NCBI RefSeq assembly: GCF_904846345.1
Contig: NZ_CAJHAJ010000004.1
Coordinates: 286,194-350,193, forward strand
DNA length: 64,000 bases
Direction of reading: 5' to 3'
DNA from: Psychrobacter maritimus
GTDB lineage: Bacteria > Pseudomonadota > Gammaproteobacteria > Pseudomonadales > Moraxellaceae
Under the pieces are notes generated by a model that worked only from the letters and a program-made list of their open reading frames with translations, was not told the origin of the DNA and did no database searches. The position numbers were made by a program, and so were the translations under genes. Below, one piece after another: positions 36,721-44,800 of this stretch (the stretch's first letter is position 1; every line of letters begins with the position of its first letter).

Positions 36721-36751
36721 TAAGTAAATACAGTATACGAGTGTTTACTTA
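36721..36751. promoter_or_regulatory. Palindromic candidate operator upstream of fabI
   Basis: TAAGTAAATAC (36721-36731) and GTGTTTACTTA (36741-36751) form an 11-bp inverted repeat with a single mismatch and a 9-bp spacer. It lies 12 bp upstream of the -10 box, so it overlaps the -35 region, a usual place for a repressor of the TetR type such as FabR or DesT. The regulator is inferred, not seen. Confidence 0.55.
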
Positions 36752-36763
36752 AATTAATTCGTG

Positions 36764-36769
36764 TATAAT
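36764..36769 (+). promoter_or_regulatory. fabI promoter -10 element
   Basis: Consensus TATAAT, preceded 15 bp upstream only by a poor -35 (GTTTAC, inside the palindrome). A transcript starting here would have a leader of about 85 nt. The rest of the 36523-36860 gap shows no other clear feature. Confidence 0.55.
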
Positions 36770-36860
36770 GAGTCATCTTTTAACTTGTGCTTTTACTCGC
36801 TATTTGTGCGCGAGCTATTAAAAATAATCTATCATTTAAATCGATTTACAGGGAAATATT

Positions 36861-37667
36861 ATGCTACTACAAGGACAACGCTTTGTCGTCACTGGCATCG
36901 CAAGCAAGCTTTCTATCGCTTGGGCAATTGCTGAAGCCCTACATCGTGAAGGCGCGTCGTTAATTCTCACTTATCCAAACGATAAAATTAAAAAACGGGT
37001 CGATATGGCCGCAGAAGCCTTTGAAGCTGATTTGGTACTTGAGTGTGATGTGGCATCCGATGAGTCGATTGCGGCATGTTTTGAGCAAGTGACCGCGCAT
37101 TGGGGCGATGGTATTGATGGCGTGGTACACGCGATTGGCTTTGCACCGATGGATCAATTGGATGGTGATTTTGTCAATGCCACCACTCGTGAAGGCAGCC
37201 AAATTGCCCATGATATCTCAAGCTATAGCTTTGTGGCATTGGCCAAAGAAGCGCGCGCTTTATTGGCCATGCGCCATGGTTCTATGCTGACCTTGACTTA
37301 TGAAGGTAGTATTTCAGTATTGCCAAATTACAACGTCATGGGCATGGCAAAGGCCAGTTTAGAGGCCAGCGTTCGCTACCTTGCCACTTCGATGGGCGGT
37401 GAAGGTATCCGTGTCAATGCCATTTCTGCTGGCCCTATCCGTACCCTTGCGGCAAGCGGCATCAAATCGTTCCGTAAAATGCTTGATATCAGTGAAAAAA
37501 TCGCTCCGCTACAGCGTAATATTACTCAGACTGAAGTCGGTAATGCGGCGCTTTTCTTGTTATCACCGTGGGCATCTGGTATCACCGGTGAGATTATGTT
37601 TGTGGACGCAGGTTTTAATACCGTTGCCATCAGTGAGCAATTAATGATGCTTGATGAGACAAAATAA
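36861..37667 (+). CDS. fabI: Enoyl-[acyl-carrier-protein] reductase (NADH), FabI type
   Basis: Catalyses the last reduction in each fatty-acid elongation cycle. The 268-residue short-chain dehydrogenase has the FabI variant of the NAD motif ([16 protein letters not shown]) and the active-site residues Tyr147 (in TYEGS), Tyr157 and Lys164 (in [11 protein letters not shown]), the Y-x6-K spacing of FabI. The usual FabI motif SYLGAE is here TYEGSI, a modest deviation. The ribosome site is AGGGA. It is probably regulated through the palindrome at its promoter. Confidence 0.95.
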   Translation: MLLQGQRFVVTGIASKLSIAWAIAEALHREGASLILTYPNDKIKKRVDMAAEAFEADLVLECDVASDESIAACFEQVTAHWGDGIDGVVHAIGFAPMDQLDGDFVNATTREGSQIAHDISSYSFVALAKEARALLAMRHGSMLTLTYEGSISVLPNYNVMGMAKASLEASVRYLATSMGGEGIRVNAISAGPIRTLAASGIKSFRKMLDISEKIAPLQRNITQTEVGNAALFLLSPWASGITGEIMFVDAGFNTVAISEQLMMLDETK

Positions 37668-37705
37668 TTGTTTTAATCAAGGTTAATATGATTTAAGACG
37701 TAAGG

Positions 37706-37732
37706 AAGGCAGCCAATTGGCTGTCTTTTTTG
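37706..37732 (+). terminator. fabI terminator
   Basis: Stem AAGGCAGCC/GGCTGTCTT (one G-U) with loop AATT followed by a T-run. A TATAAT at 37735-37740 right after it may drive the next gene. Confidence 0.82.
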
Positions 37733-37776
37733 GTTATAATAGGGGCTTTTTGGTAACAAGCCATAAAGCGACGAAT

Positions 37777-38475
37777 ATGATAACCAAATTACCAGGATGG
37801 ATATTGTGGGGCGGCGCTGTGCTGGCATTCAGTGCAGGCTGCGTCAATACAGCAGCATTAATGGGCTTTACTAATTTATCTGTCTCGCATGTGACGGGTA
37901 ACGTTAGCTTATTTTCAGCCGCGATTGCCCATTTAGACGGCCGCAGTATTTTATATATCGGTGCGCTACTGCTGTCTTTTTTGGCAGGGGCGGTATTGAG
38001 CGGCTATGTGATTGGTCAACGGTCATTAAAATTAGGTCGGCGTTACGGCACGGCGCTGTATATCGAAGCGGCGTTGTTATTGATGAGCTACTGGTTATAT
38101 CAGCAGCATGATTATTTAGGGCAGTTGGCGGCGGCAATGGCGTGCGGGTTGCAGAATGCGATGGTCGCCACTTATAGCGGGGCTGTTATTCGTACCACGC
38201 ATTTGACCGGTCTAACCTCTGATATGGGCGCTGCAATCGGCAATTGGTTGGCTGGTCGTCGTATCAGTAAGCCGACACTGGGCTTTCAGGCAATTATTTG
38301 GTACAGCTTTAGCGGTGGCGGAGCGGTCGGGGCATTTTTATATGCCAAAGTCGGCTATGGGGCGTTATTTGTCCCTATCACCATTGTTTTGTGCGCGGCA
38401 TTTATATATAACTATGTGTCAGATCGTCTGCCAGAAAAAAGACAGCCAAGACGCAAAAAGCACCCATCTACTTGA
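37777..38475 (+). CDS. DUF1275 (YoaK-family) membrane protein
   Basis: Polytopic inner-membrane protein of the DUF1275 family, 232 residues from ATG 37777 with about six TM segments. Family motifs: SAGCVNTAALMGF, VSHVTGNVS, GLQNAMVATYSGAVIRTTHLTG. Function unknown. A TTG at 37717 would start inside the fabI terminator, so the downstream ATG is chosen. The C-terminus is very basic (EKRQPRRKKHPST), and its last codons are part of the terminator stem. Confidence 0.87.
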   Translation: MITKLPGWILWGGAVLAFSAGCVNTAALMGFTNLSVSHVTGNVSLFSAAIAHLDGRSILYIGALLLSFLAGAVLSGYVIGQRSLKLGRRYGTALYIEAALLLMSYWLYQQHDYLGQLAAAMACGLQNAMVATYSGAVIRTTHLTGLTSDMGAAIGNWLAGRRISKPTLGFQAIIWYSFSGGGAVGAFLYAKVGYGALFVPITIVLCAAFIYNYVSDRLPEKRQPRRKKHPST

Positions 38476-38490
38476 TGGGCGCTTTTATTT
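38456..38490 (+). terminator. Terminator overlapping the end of the DUF1275 gene
   Basis: Stem AAAAGC-CCCATC / GATGGG-GCTTTT (one internal mismatch) followed by ATTTTA. The stop codon TGA (38473-38475) lies in the loop and right arm. Confidence 0.8.
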
Positions 38491-38528
38491 TAATGTTATT
38501 ACTTAAATAAGCTTAATTCTTAGATAAA

Positions 38529-38690
38529 TTATTTCTCGTCTTCTTCATGATTTTCATGTTCATGCAAACCTTGCATCATATCCAGTGCAGAGTCATCAGT
38601 GCGCTGTTGGTCTTTTTTGGCCAAGCCATCTTGGTTGATGTCTTTTGGTGCCATTTTAGTGGTCGAGTCGGTTTTATTTGAATCTGTCAT
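38529..38690 (-). CDS. Small acidic protein, 53 residues
   Basis: Reading the minus strand from ATG 38690 gives a 53-residue, very hydrophilic protein: starts MTDSNKTDSTTKMAPKDIN, has an internal LAKKDQQRTDD stretch, and ends with a His/Glu-rich tail (HEHENHEEDEK). An AGGAG ribosome site lies 7 bp upstream, which is the main reason to believe it is translated. No membrane segment, signal peptide or cysteine. The His/Asp/Glu tail could bind metal ions, but this is speculation. I do not recognise the family. Confidence 0.7.
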   Translation of the reverse strand: MTDSNKTDSTTKMAPKDINQDGLAKKDQQRTDDSALDMMQGLHEHENHEEDEK

Positions 38691-39027
38691 AAAGTACTCC
38701 TAATTATTTTTATCAACTTCCAATAAAAAACGTTATAAGAATTTAATAAGTAACGTTTATTGGTGTTTGGTTTTATAGCGACTCATTTAGTATGGGATAG
38801 CAGCATGTGCTTGTACATATACAGTGTACGCTGGTTTAGTGACGATGTGTAACGGCAACTAACAAGGATTACTACTTGATAAGGCTAATTAGCTATAGGG
38901 GTTTAAAAACCCCCCTATCCCTTATCTATTGCAAATTTAATAACCGCTTTGTTACATCAGTTTTTTGTTATATATCTGTTATGATGTCGGCGTCTTTTTA
39001 GTGGTTGCCGATGAATGCATGGCAAAT
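38691..39027. other. Intergenic region upstream of the DASS symporter
   Basis: About 340 bp without a gene. It holds a GC-rich hairpin ATAGGGG/CCCCTAT (38895-38918) without a T-run, a possible -10 TATGAT (38980-38985), and the sequence GCGTCTTTTTA at 38990-39000, repeated at 39051-39061. Confidence 0.5.
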
Positions 39028-39060
39028 CGCTAAAATACATCTTTATTTTAGCGTCTTTTT
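39028..39060 (+). terminator. Terminator in the leader of the DASS symporter gene (possible attenuator)
   Basis: Perfect 9-bp stem CGCTAAAAT/ATTTTAGCG, 8-nt loop, followed by TCTTTTT, ending only 30 bp before the start codon of the downstream gene. No gene on this strand ends just upstream (the nearest ends at 38475 and has its own terminator). A role as leader attenuator is therefore plausible. Confidence 0.7.
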
Positions 39061-39090
39061 ACACCGTCTTTGGGGAAATAAGGACATTTT

Positions 39091-40512
39091 ATGTCAGAGC
39101 AAAAACTAGATAGCCATCTTCCGGATGATGGCAACGAGTACTTATTTACCGATACCTTTCCAAAGGGTACCGGTAAAGGACTGATAGTAGTCGCTATTGC
39201 GGCGGTTATCAGTATGATTATTTATAATGTATTGCCGTTCGATATCAATGCCAATAAAGGCCTAGCGGTGTTGTTTTTCATCGGTGTGCTGTGGCTGACA
39301 GAGGCGGTACACGTCACGATTACCGCGCTTTTAGTGGTCGTCGTCGGTGCGCTGATTGGCATTCCAGAATTCGATGCGGAAATTGGTTTACAAAGCTTTG
39401 CCAATCCGACCATTTATTTATTCTTTGGTGGTTTTGCTTTGGCTGCGGCACTACACGTGCAGCAACTCGATAAAAAAATCGCGCTAAAGATTTTATCGAT
39501 GTCAGGCGGCAAACTCAGTACGGCGGTATTTTTGATATTTGGCGTGACCGCATTTTTGTCAATGTGGATATCAAATACCGCGACCGCTGCGATGATGTTG
39601 CCACTGGCACTCGGTATTTTGACCCAAGTTGACCGTGAAAAAGACCGTGGTACTTTTGTATTTGTACTGCTAGGTATTGCTTACTCAGCGAGCCTTGGTG
39701 GTTTGGGTACCATCGTTGGTTCACCGCCAAACGCCATCGCGGCAAAGGCGCTCAACATTGCCTTTGTGGACTGGATGAAGTTTGGTGTACCGATGATGCT
39801 GGTGCTATTGCCACTATTATTGGGTGCGATGTATCTGTTTCTCAAACCCAATCTCAATCGTAAAATTGTACTGGTTGAAGACGAGCCTATCGCATGGAAT
39901 AAACCGCGTGTGGTTACGATTATCGTCTTTATCGTCACTGCATTAAGCTGGATATTCTCTAAGAAAATCGGTGCTGCATTGGATATTACTGATACCGATG
40001 CTGTGATTGCCTTATCAGCTGCTGCCGCTGTGGTCAGCTTGGGCTTGGTATCTTGGAAGCAAGTGTCCGATAATACCGATTGGGGCGTGCTCATGCTATT
40101 CGGTGGTGGTATTGCGCTATCGACGATTTTGAAGGTGTCAGGTGCATCTTTAGTATTGGGTGAAACGGTCGCCAATGCGCTGTCGTCAGCACCGCTTATC
40201 GTGGTGATGATTGCGGTATCAGCCTTTATTATCTTCTTGACAGAATTTGCTTCTAATACGGCTTCTGCAGCCTTGTTGGTGCCAGTATTTGCTGCTATTG
40301 CCGAGCAGATGGGTCTGCCACACGAAGTGTTGGTATTGGTCATCGGTATTGGGGCATCGTGTGCCTTTATGCTACCGGTTGCGACTCCGCCAAACGCGAT
40401 TGTCTTTGGTACAGGGCTGATTAAGCAGAACGAGATGATTCGTACGGGTGTTATCCTCAATATCATTGCTACCTTTGTGGTCGGACTGTGGGCTTATTTC
40501 TTCTTAATATAG
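39091..40512 (+). CDS. DASS/SLC13-family sodium:anion symporter
   Basis: Sodium-coupled importer of dicarboxylates or related anions, 473 residues with about 11-12 TM helices. The two Ser-Asn-Thr motifs that bind sodium and substrate in this family are visible in SMWISNTATAAMMLPLA and TEFASNTASAALLVPV. GSPPNAIAAK and PVATPPNAIVFG are the paired PPNA loops. The exact substrate (succinate, malate, citrate or sulfate) is not readable. Ribosome site AAGGA. It is monocistronic with a strong terminator on each side. Confidence 0.93.
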   Translation: MSEQKLDSHLPDDGNEYLFTDTFPKGTGKGLIVVAIAAVISMIIYNVLPFDINANKGLAVLFFIGVLWLTEAVHVTITALLVVVVGALIGIPEFDAEIGLQSFANPTIYLFFGGFALAAALHVQQLDKKIALKILSMSGGKLSTAVFLIFGVTAFLSMWISNTATAAMMLPLALGILTQVDREKDRGTFVFVLLGIAYSASLGGLGTIVGSPPNAIAAKALNIAFVDWMKFGVPMMLVLLPLLLGAMYLFLKPNLNRKIVLVEDEPIAWNKPRVVTIIVFIVTALSWIFSKKIGAALDITDTDAVIALSAAAAVVSLGLVSWKQVSDNTDWGVLMLFGGGIALSTILKVSGASLVLGETVANALSSAPLIVVMIAVSAFIIFLTEFASNTASAALLVPVFAAIAEQMGLPHEVLVLVIGIGASCAFMLPVATPPNAIVFGTGLIKQNEMIRTGVILNIIATFVVGLWAYFFLI

Positions 40513-40540
40513 CCTAGCAATCAAGTTCATCATAACTCCT

Positions 40541-40579
40541 AAAACCCGATGTTTAAGCGCTTAAACATTGGGTTTTTTT
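40541..40579 (+). terminator. Terminator of the DASS symporter gene
   Basis: Long stem AAAACCC-ATGTTTAAGC/GCTTAAACAT-GGGTTTT (one mismatch) followed by a T-run. Confidence 0.92.
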
Positions 40580-40610
40580 ATTTCTTTTTATTTGCAATGA
40601 CTATATAACT

Positions 40611-40648
40611 AGAGCGTGTTATCGTTTTAAAGTGAGGACATGCTCTAA
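40611..40648. repeat. Small inverted repeat upstream of the DUF1543 gene
   Basis: TAGAGCGTGT and ACATGCTCTA form a 10-bp stem (one G-U) with an 18-nt loop, about 35 bp before ATG 40685. It could be a leader hairpin or a dispersed repeat. Confidence 0.4.
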
Positions 40649-40684
40649 CCATAAGTTTTATATACCTAATAAGGACTGCTTAAA

Positions 40685-41275
40685 ATGCTAACACTGTTTA
40701 TGGTGCAACTTGGTGGTCGCCCTAAAGGTCGTTTGATTGAGCAGCACGATATATTTTTTGGCGTGGCTAATGAAGTCAGCGAGTTGATAGACGATATCAA
40801 TCAGCATTGGCCGGAAGTCAGAAATAAATGGCATATTGATTCGTACAGAGCGATTAGCAAAGTCGATAATTATGCGATTAAATTGGTCGAATCAAGTAGC
40901 CAAGCAGAGAGTGCTAACGGTTTAAAATTGTTTTTTATCAATTTAGGTGGCTATCAGCAAGGCAGTTTTGAGGAGTTTCATCACAAGCTACTTATCGTTG
41001 CTACTACTCAAGCGGATGCCATTAAGCAAGCAAAGCAGAGCAAGTTTTATAAGCAGTTTACCTTTAAAGATAAAGCTTCACCTTTCAACGCAGCCTCGCA
41101 TATCGATGATAAGTTTGAAGTAGATATCGATGATATATACAACGTCAATGACCTTATCTCAAACGTTCAGCTGTTAATTGAGCCTATGGCTAATGATAGT
41201 CATGAGCTTGTGAATGCTGATGATAAAGAGTACGTTGGTTATCTGAGTATCAAGAATTTAAGGAAGTTAGCATAA
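40685..41275 (+). CDS. DUF1543-domain protein with internal duplication
   Basis: Cytosolic protein of unknown function, 196 residues. Two copies of the same motif are visible: LFMVQLGGRPKGRLIEQHD at about residues 4-22 and LFFINLGGYQQGSFEEFHH at about 82-100, i.e. LF-x3-LGG-x3-G-x3-E-x-H. Both match DUF1543. AAGGA ribosome site. The next gene starts one base after its stop codon, so the two form an operon. Confidence 0.85.
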   Translation: MLTLFMVQLGGRPKGRLIEQHDIFFGVANEVSELIDDINQHWPEVRNKWHIDSYRAISKVDNYAIKLVESSSQAESANGLKLFFINLGGYQQGSFEEFHHKLLIVATTQADAIKQAKQSKFYKQFTFKDKASPFNAASHIDDKFEVDIDDIYNVNDLISNVQLLIEPMANDSHELVNADDKEYVGYLSIKNLRKLA

Positions 41276-41276
41276 T

Positions 41277-41594
41277 ATGGCTTTAAATATGTATTTTAAA
41301 AACGGCATCATTCGCAAAACGCGTTGCCAGATACCTGATGAGTTATTGACCACGCTTTATCAGGTTCATAATAATGCCAATTTTCCACAATTGACGTGGT
41401 TAATTGATAAGCTTTATGAAAATCCGCAGATTCAGCCTGACGTCGCTAAGTTATTAGCCGATGAGGTGGTCGCGTTTGAGAGATTAATACTTTCGTTGCA
41501 CCTGCCTTTTCCTATGGTGCCACTGCAAAAGCTCCATACCTTCTTTACGGGAGCTGTGAATAGTCGACAGGTTATTCATACCAGTAACGCTTAA
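41277..41594 (+). CDS. Hypothetical protein coupled to the DUF1543 gene
   Basis: 105-residue soluble protein, not recognised. Mixed helical composition, no signal peptide, no cysteine except Cys17, ends in a short polar tail. The start ATG directly follows the TAA of the DUF1543 gene (TAATATGG), so it is probably translated by coupling. A shared process with the DUF1543 protein is the only functional hint. Confidence 0.75.
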   Translation: MALNMYFKNGIIRKTRCQIPDELLTTLYQVHNNANFPQLTWLIDKLYENPQIQPDVAKLLADEVVAFERLILSLHLPFPMVPLQKLHTFFTGAVNSRQVIHTSNA

Positions 41595-41619
41595 TTTTAC
41601 TCTTTAGGCCGTTTTTATT

Positions 41620-41765
41620 AGTTTTAGGGCGTGCTTGATGGCTTAACCATGGGCATGAAAAGAGCTATTACATTATCAATGCCATCAAAGCTAGGGCTCT
41701 CAAAACTGATAAAAGATTTCGATGTGTCAACCAAGCACCATAACCATCTTGAATCATGCCCAAAT
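41620..41765. repeat. Imperfect long palindrome before hrpA
   Basis: GGGCGTGCTTGATGGCTTAACC (left) and the complement of CCATCTTGAATCATGCCC (right), together with GGGCATGA/TCATGCCC, GCTTGATGGC/GCCATCAAAGC and AGAGC/GCTCT pairs, give a roughly 140-bp sequence able to fold back on itself. It also contains a 49-codon ORF (41649-41798) without a ribosome site, which I do not call. Confidence 0.4.
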
Positions 41766-41813
41766 TACCCCCATAATCTAACCACTTCCAAACAATAAAT
41801 AGCCTAAGTAAAT

Positions 41814-44800
41814 ATGCCCAATACTTCTAAGAATGTCTCAGAAATGCCTACTGAAAACACCGCCAATGAACTAAGCTCCAATGAACTAAGCTCCAATGAA
41901 CGAAACACCAGTGCCTTTAGCTCCAATCAGTCAAGTAATGAATCAAGTAAAGTTGCAAACTTAGATAATGATGACTCAAATATCACGGCAAACACTGATA
42001 ATGCATCTTTGCAAGCTAAAGTTGCCGCTGATGATTTACCTGTTTTAGCTAAAGATAGCTATTTTCTTAGCCGCTTAGAGCGTGAGCTGGCGCGTGCTGC
42101 TGTGGCTAACAATAAGAGAGATAAAAAAGATGCTGATAATAAAGCAGAAGATGGGCTAGCCAAAAAACGTGCCCAATATGACAAAATAAAAACCCGCTCA
42201 CAGCAAGCGGTGCAGGCACGTATGGATAGCATTCCAGACAAACTGGCTGAAAAGCTGAATCTTGATTTGCCCGTGAGTCAACGTGCTGATGATTTAATCC
42301 AAGCTATTATTGATAACCAAGTGATTATTGTCGCAGGCGAGACGGGCTCTGGTAAGACGACGCAATTGCCGAAATTGGCGATGTTGGCAGGTCGCGGTAT
42401 TACGGGGCAAATAGGGCATACCCAACCTCGACGACTGGCTGCTAGAAGTGTGGCGAACCGTATCGCTGAAGAATTGGGCGAGCAGCTCGGTAATACGGTC
42501 AGCTTTAAGATTCGTTTTAATGAGCAAGGCACAGCGCAATCAGTCGTGAAGCTCATGACTGATGGTATTTTGCTGGCGGAATTGGGCCATGATCGGTTTT
42601 TAAGTAAATACGACACCATTATTATTGATGAAGCCCATGAGCGTAGCTTAAACATTGACTTTATTATGGGTTACCTAAAAAAGCTATTACCCAAGCGCCC
42701 TGATTTAAAAGTCATCATTACCTCTGCAACCCTCGATACCAAGCGCTTTAGTGAATACTTTAGTCGTTATGATAATAAGCTCAAGCGTAACGTGCCTGCG
42801 CCGATTTTTAATGTCGAAGGTCGTAGTTTTCCTGTTGAAGTTCGTTATCGTCCGTTGACCGATGAGCCAGTAAACAGCTCGGATGATGACAGCTATGATG
42901 ATTTTGAAGAAAATCTGCCACGTGCGGTCGTTGCCGCAGTCGAGGAATGTTTTAGCGATGCACAAAACAAAGGTCATGCTGATCAAGCAGATATTTTAAT
43001 ATTTGCGGCGACAGAAGCTGAAATTCGTGAGCTCCAAGAGGTGCTTGAGCGTCATGGGCCAAAACATACCGAAGTGCTGCCACTATTTGCACGGCAGACT
43101 TACGAAGAGCAGCAGCGTATCTTTCAGCCCTCAGGTCGCGGTCGGCGTATCGTTATCGCGACCAACGTTGCCGAGACTGCGCTGACCGTACCCGGCATTC
43201 GCTATGTGATTGACTTAGGTTTTGCGCGGATATCACGCTATTCGTATCGCTCACGCGTACAGCGTTTACCGATCGAAGCCATCTCACAAGCAGCAGCCAA
43301 TCAGCGTAAAGGTCGCTGCGGTCGTGTTGCGCCGGGTGTTTGTATCCGTCTATATAGCGAAGAGGACTTTACTGGTCGTCCAGAGTTTACTGAACCTGAA
43401 ATTTTACGGACCAATCTTGCATCCGTTATTTTACAGATGGCCAATCTGCGCTTAGGTAGTGTTGATGATTTTGCCTTTATTGAGCCACCTGATAGCCGCT
43501 TAGTTACTGATGGGCATAAGCTGCTCGATGAATTGGGCGCGATTACCTCTAAAAATGAAGCCTCTTCTGCTAAGCAAACCAACAAGCCCAGAAAAGGTCT
43601 TGATCATCTGGTTCTGACACCGACTGGGCAAAAGATGGCACGTATGCCAATCGACCCAAGGCTGGCACGTATGTTGGTTGCTGGTTCTGACTTTGATTGT
43701 ATCCGTGAAATGCTCATTGTCGTTGCGGCGCTTGCTGTCCAAGATCCACGCGAGCGCCCAGTAAATAAGCGCCAGCAAGCCGATCAAAAGCACGCAGAAT
43801 TTCGCCAAGATGACTCCGACTTTTTATTCTATTTAAGTCTCTGGAAAGCACTGTTTGAAAAAGACGAAGACGGCAACAAACTGTCTGGTAATCAGCGTAA
43901 GAATTTTACCAAGAAAAACTATCTGAGCTTCCCGCGTGTCCGTGAATGGAGTCAAACCCATCGCCAGCTGGTACAAATGGTTACCGAGCTGAAGCTGACT
44001 GATGTGAAAGATGCTGATAAAGGTAGTGCTAAAAATGCTTCGTTAGAGAATGTTACGAGCGACCCTACTGCAATTGAAGATGAAGAACTCAAAGCCGTTA
44101 AATATGCCAATTTACATCGTGCATTATTAACAGGATTATTGTCTACGATTGCGCATAAGACCGAAAATCGCGGTGAGTATCTTGCTGCGCGCCAGCAAAA
44201 AGCCAAAATCTTCCCAGCCAGTACGGTGTTTAAACAAGTACCGCCTTGGGTCATGGCTTTTGAAGTGGTTGAAACCTCGCAAGTCTTTATGCGTACCGTT
44301 GCCAAAATTGAGCCGGAATGGATTATCTCAGCGGCAGGTGACTTATTAAAATATCACTACTTTGAGCCGCATTGGTCGAAGAAGACGGGGCGCGTTAAAG
44401 CCTATGCGCAGATTAGTTTATTTGGTCTGATTATTATCAGTAAGCAGCTGACCAACTATGAGCAAGTCAACTTAGCTGAGTCGCGGGAAATCTTTATCCG
44501 TGATGGTTTGGTGACTGGTAATTTAGGTCGGCAAGCGCCGTTTTTACAGCATAATATGGACAAAATTGCTGATATTGAACGCATTGAAGACAAATTGCGT
44601 CGCCGTGATTTATTGGTTGATGAAGAAGCGCTGTATCAGTTTTATGATAAAAAAATCCCCGAACATATTGCCAGCCGCAAAGCGTTTGAGGATTGGCGTG
44701 CCGAGGTAGAGAAAAATGATGCGAAGCATTTATTTTTTACCGATGATGACGTGCTTAATAGCCAAGCGCCAACCACAGGCGATTTCCCAGAAGTGTGGAA

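Noticed and set aside
39681..40466. Long minus-strand ORF (261 codons)
   Set aside because: Completely antisense to the DASS symporter, which carries paired SNT and PPNA motifs; a mirror of its codon bias.
41649..41798. 49-codon ORF upstream of hrpA
   Set aside because: No ribosome site, and it sits within an imperfect palindrome; no protein features.
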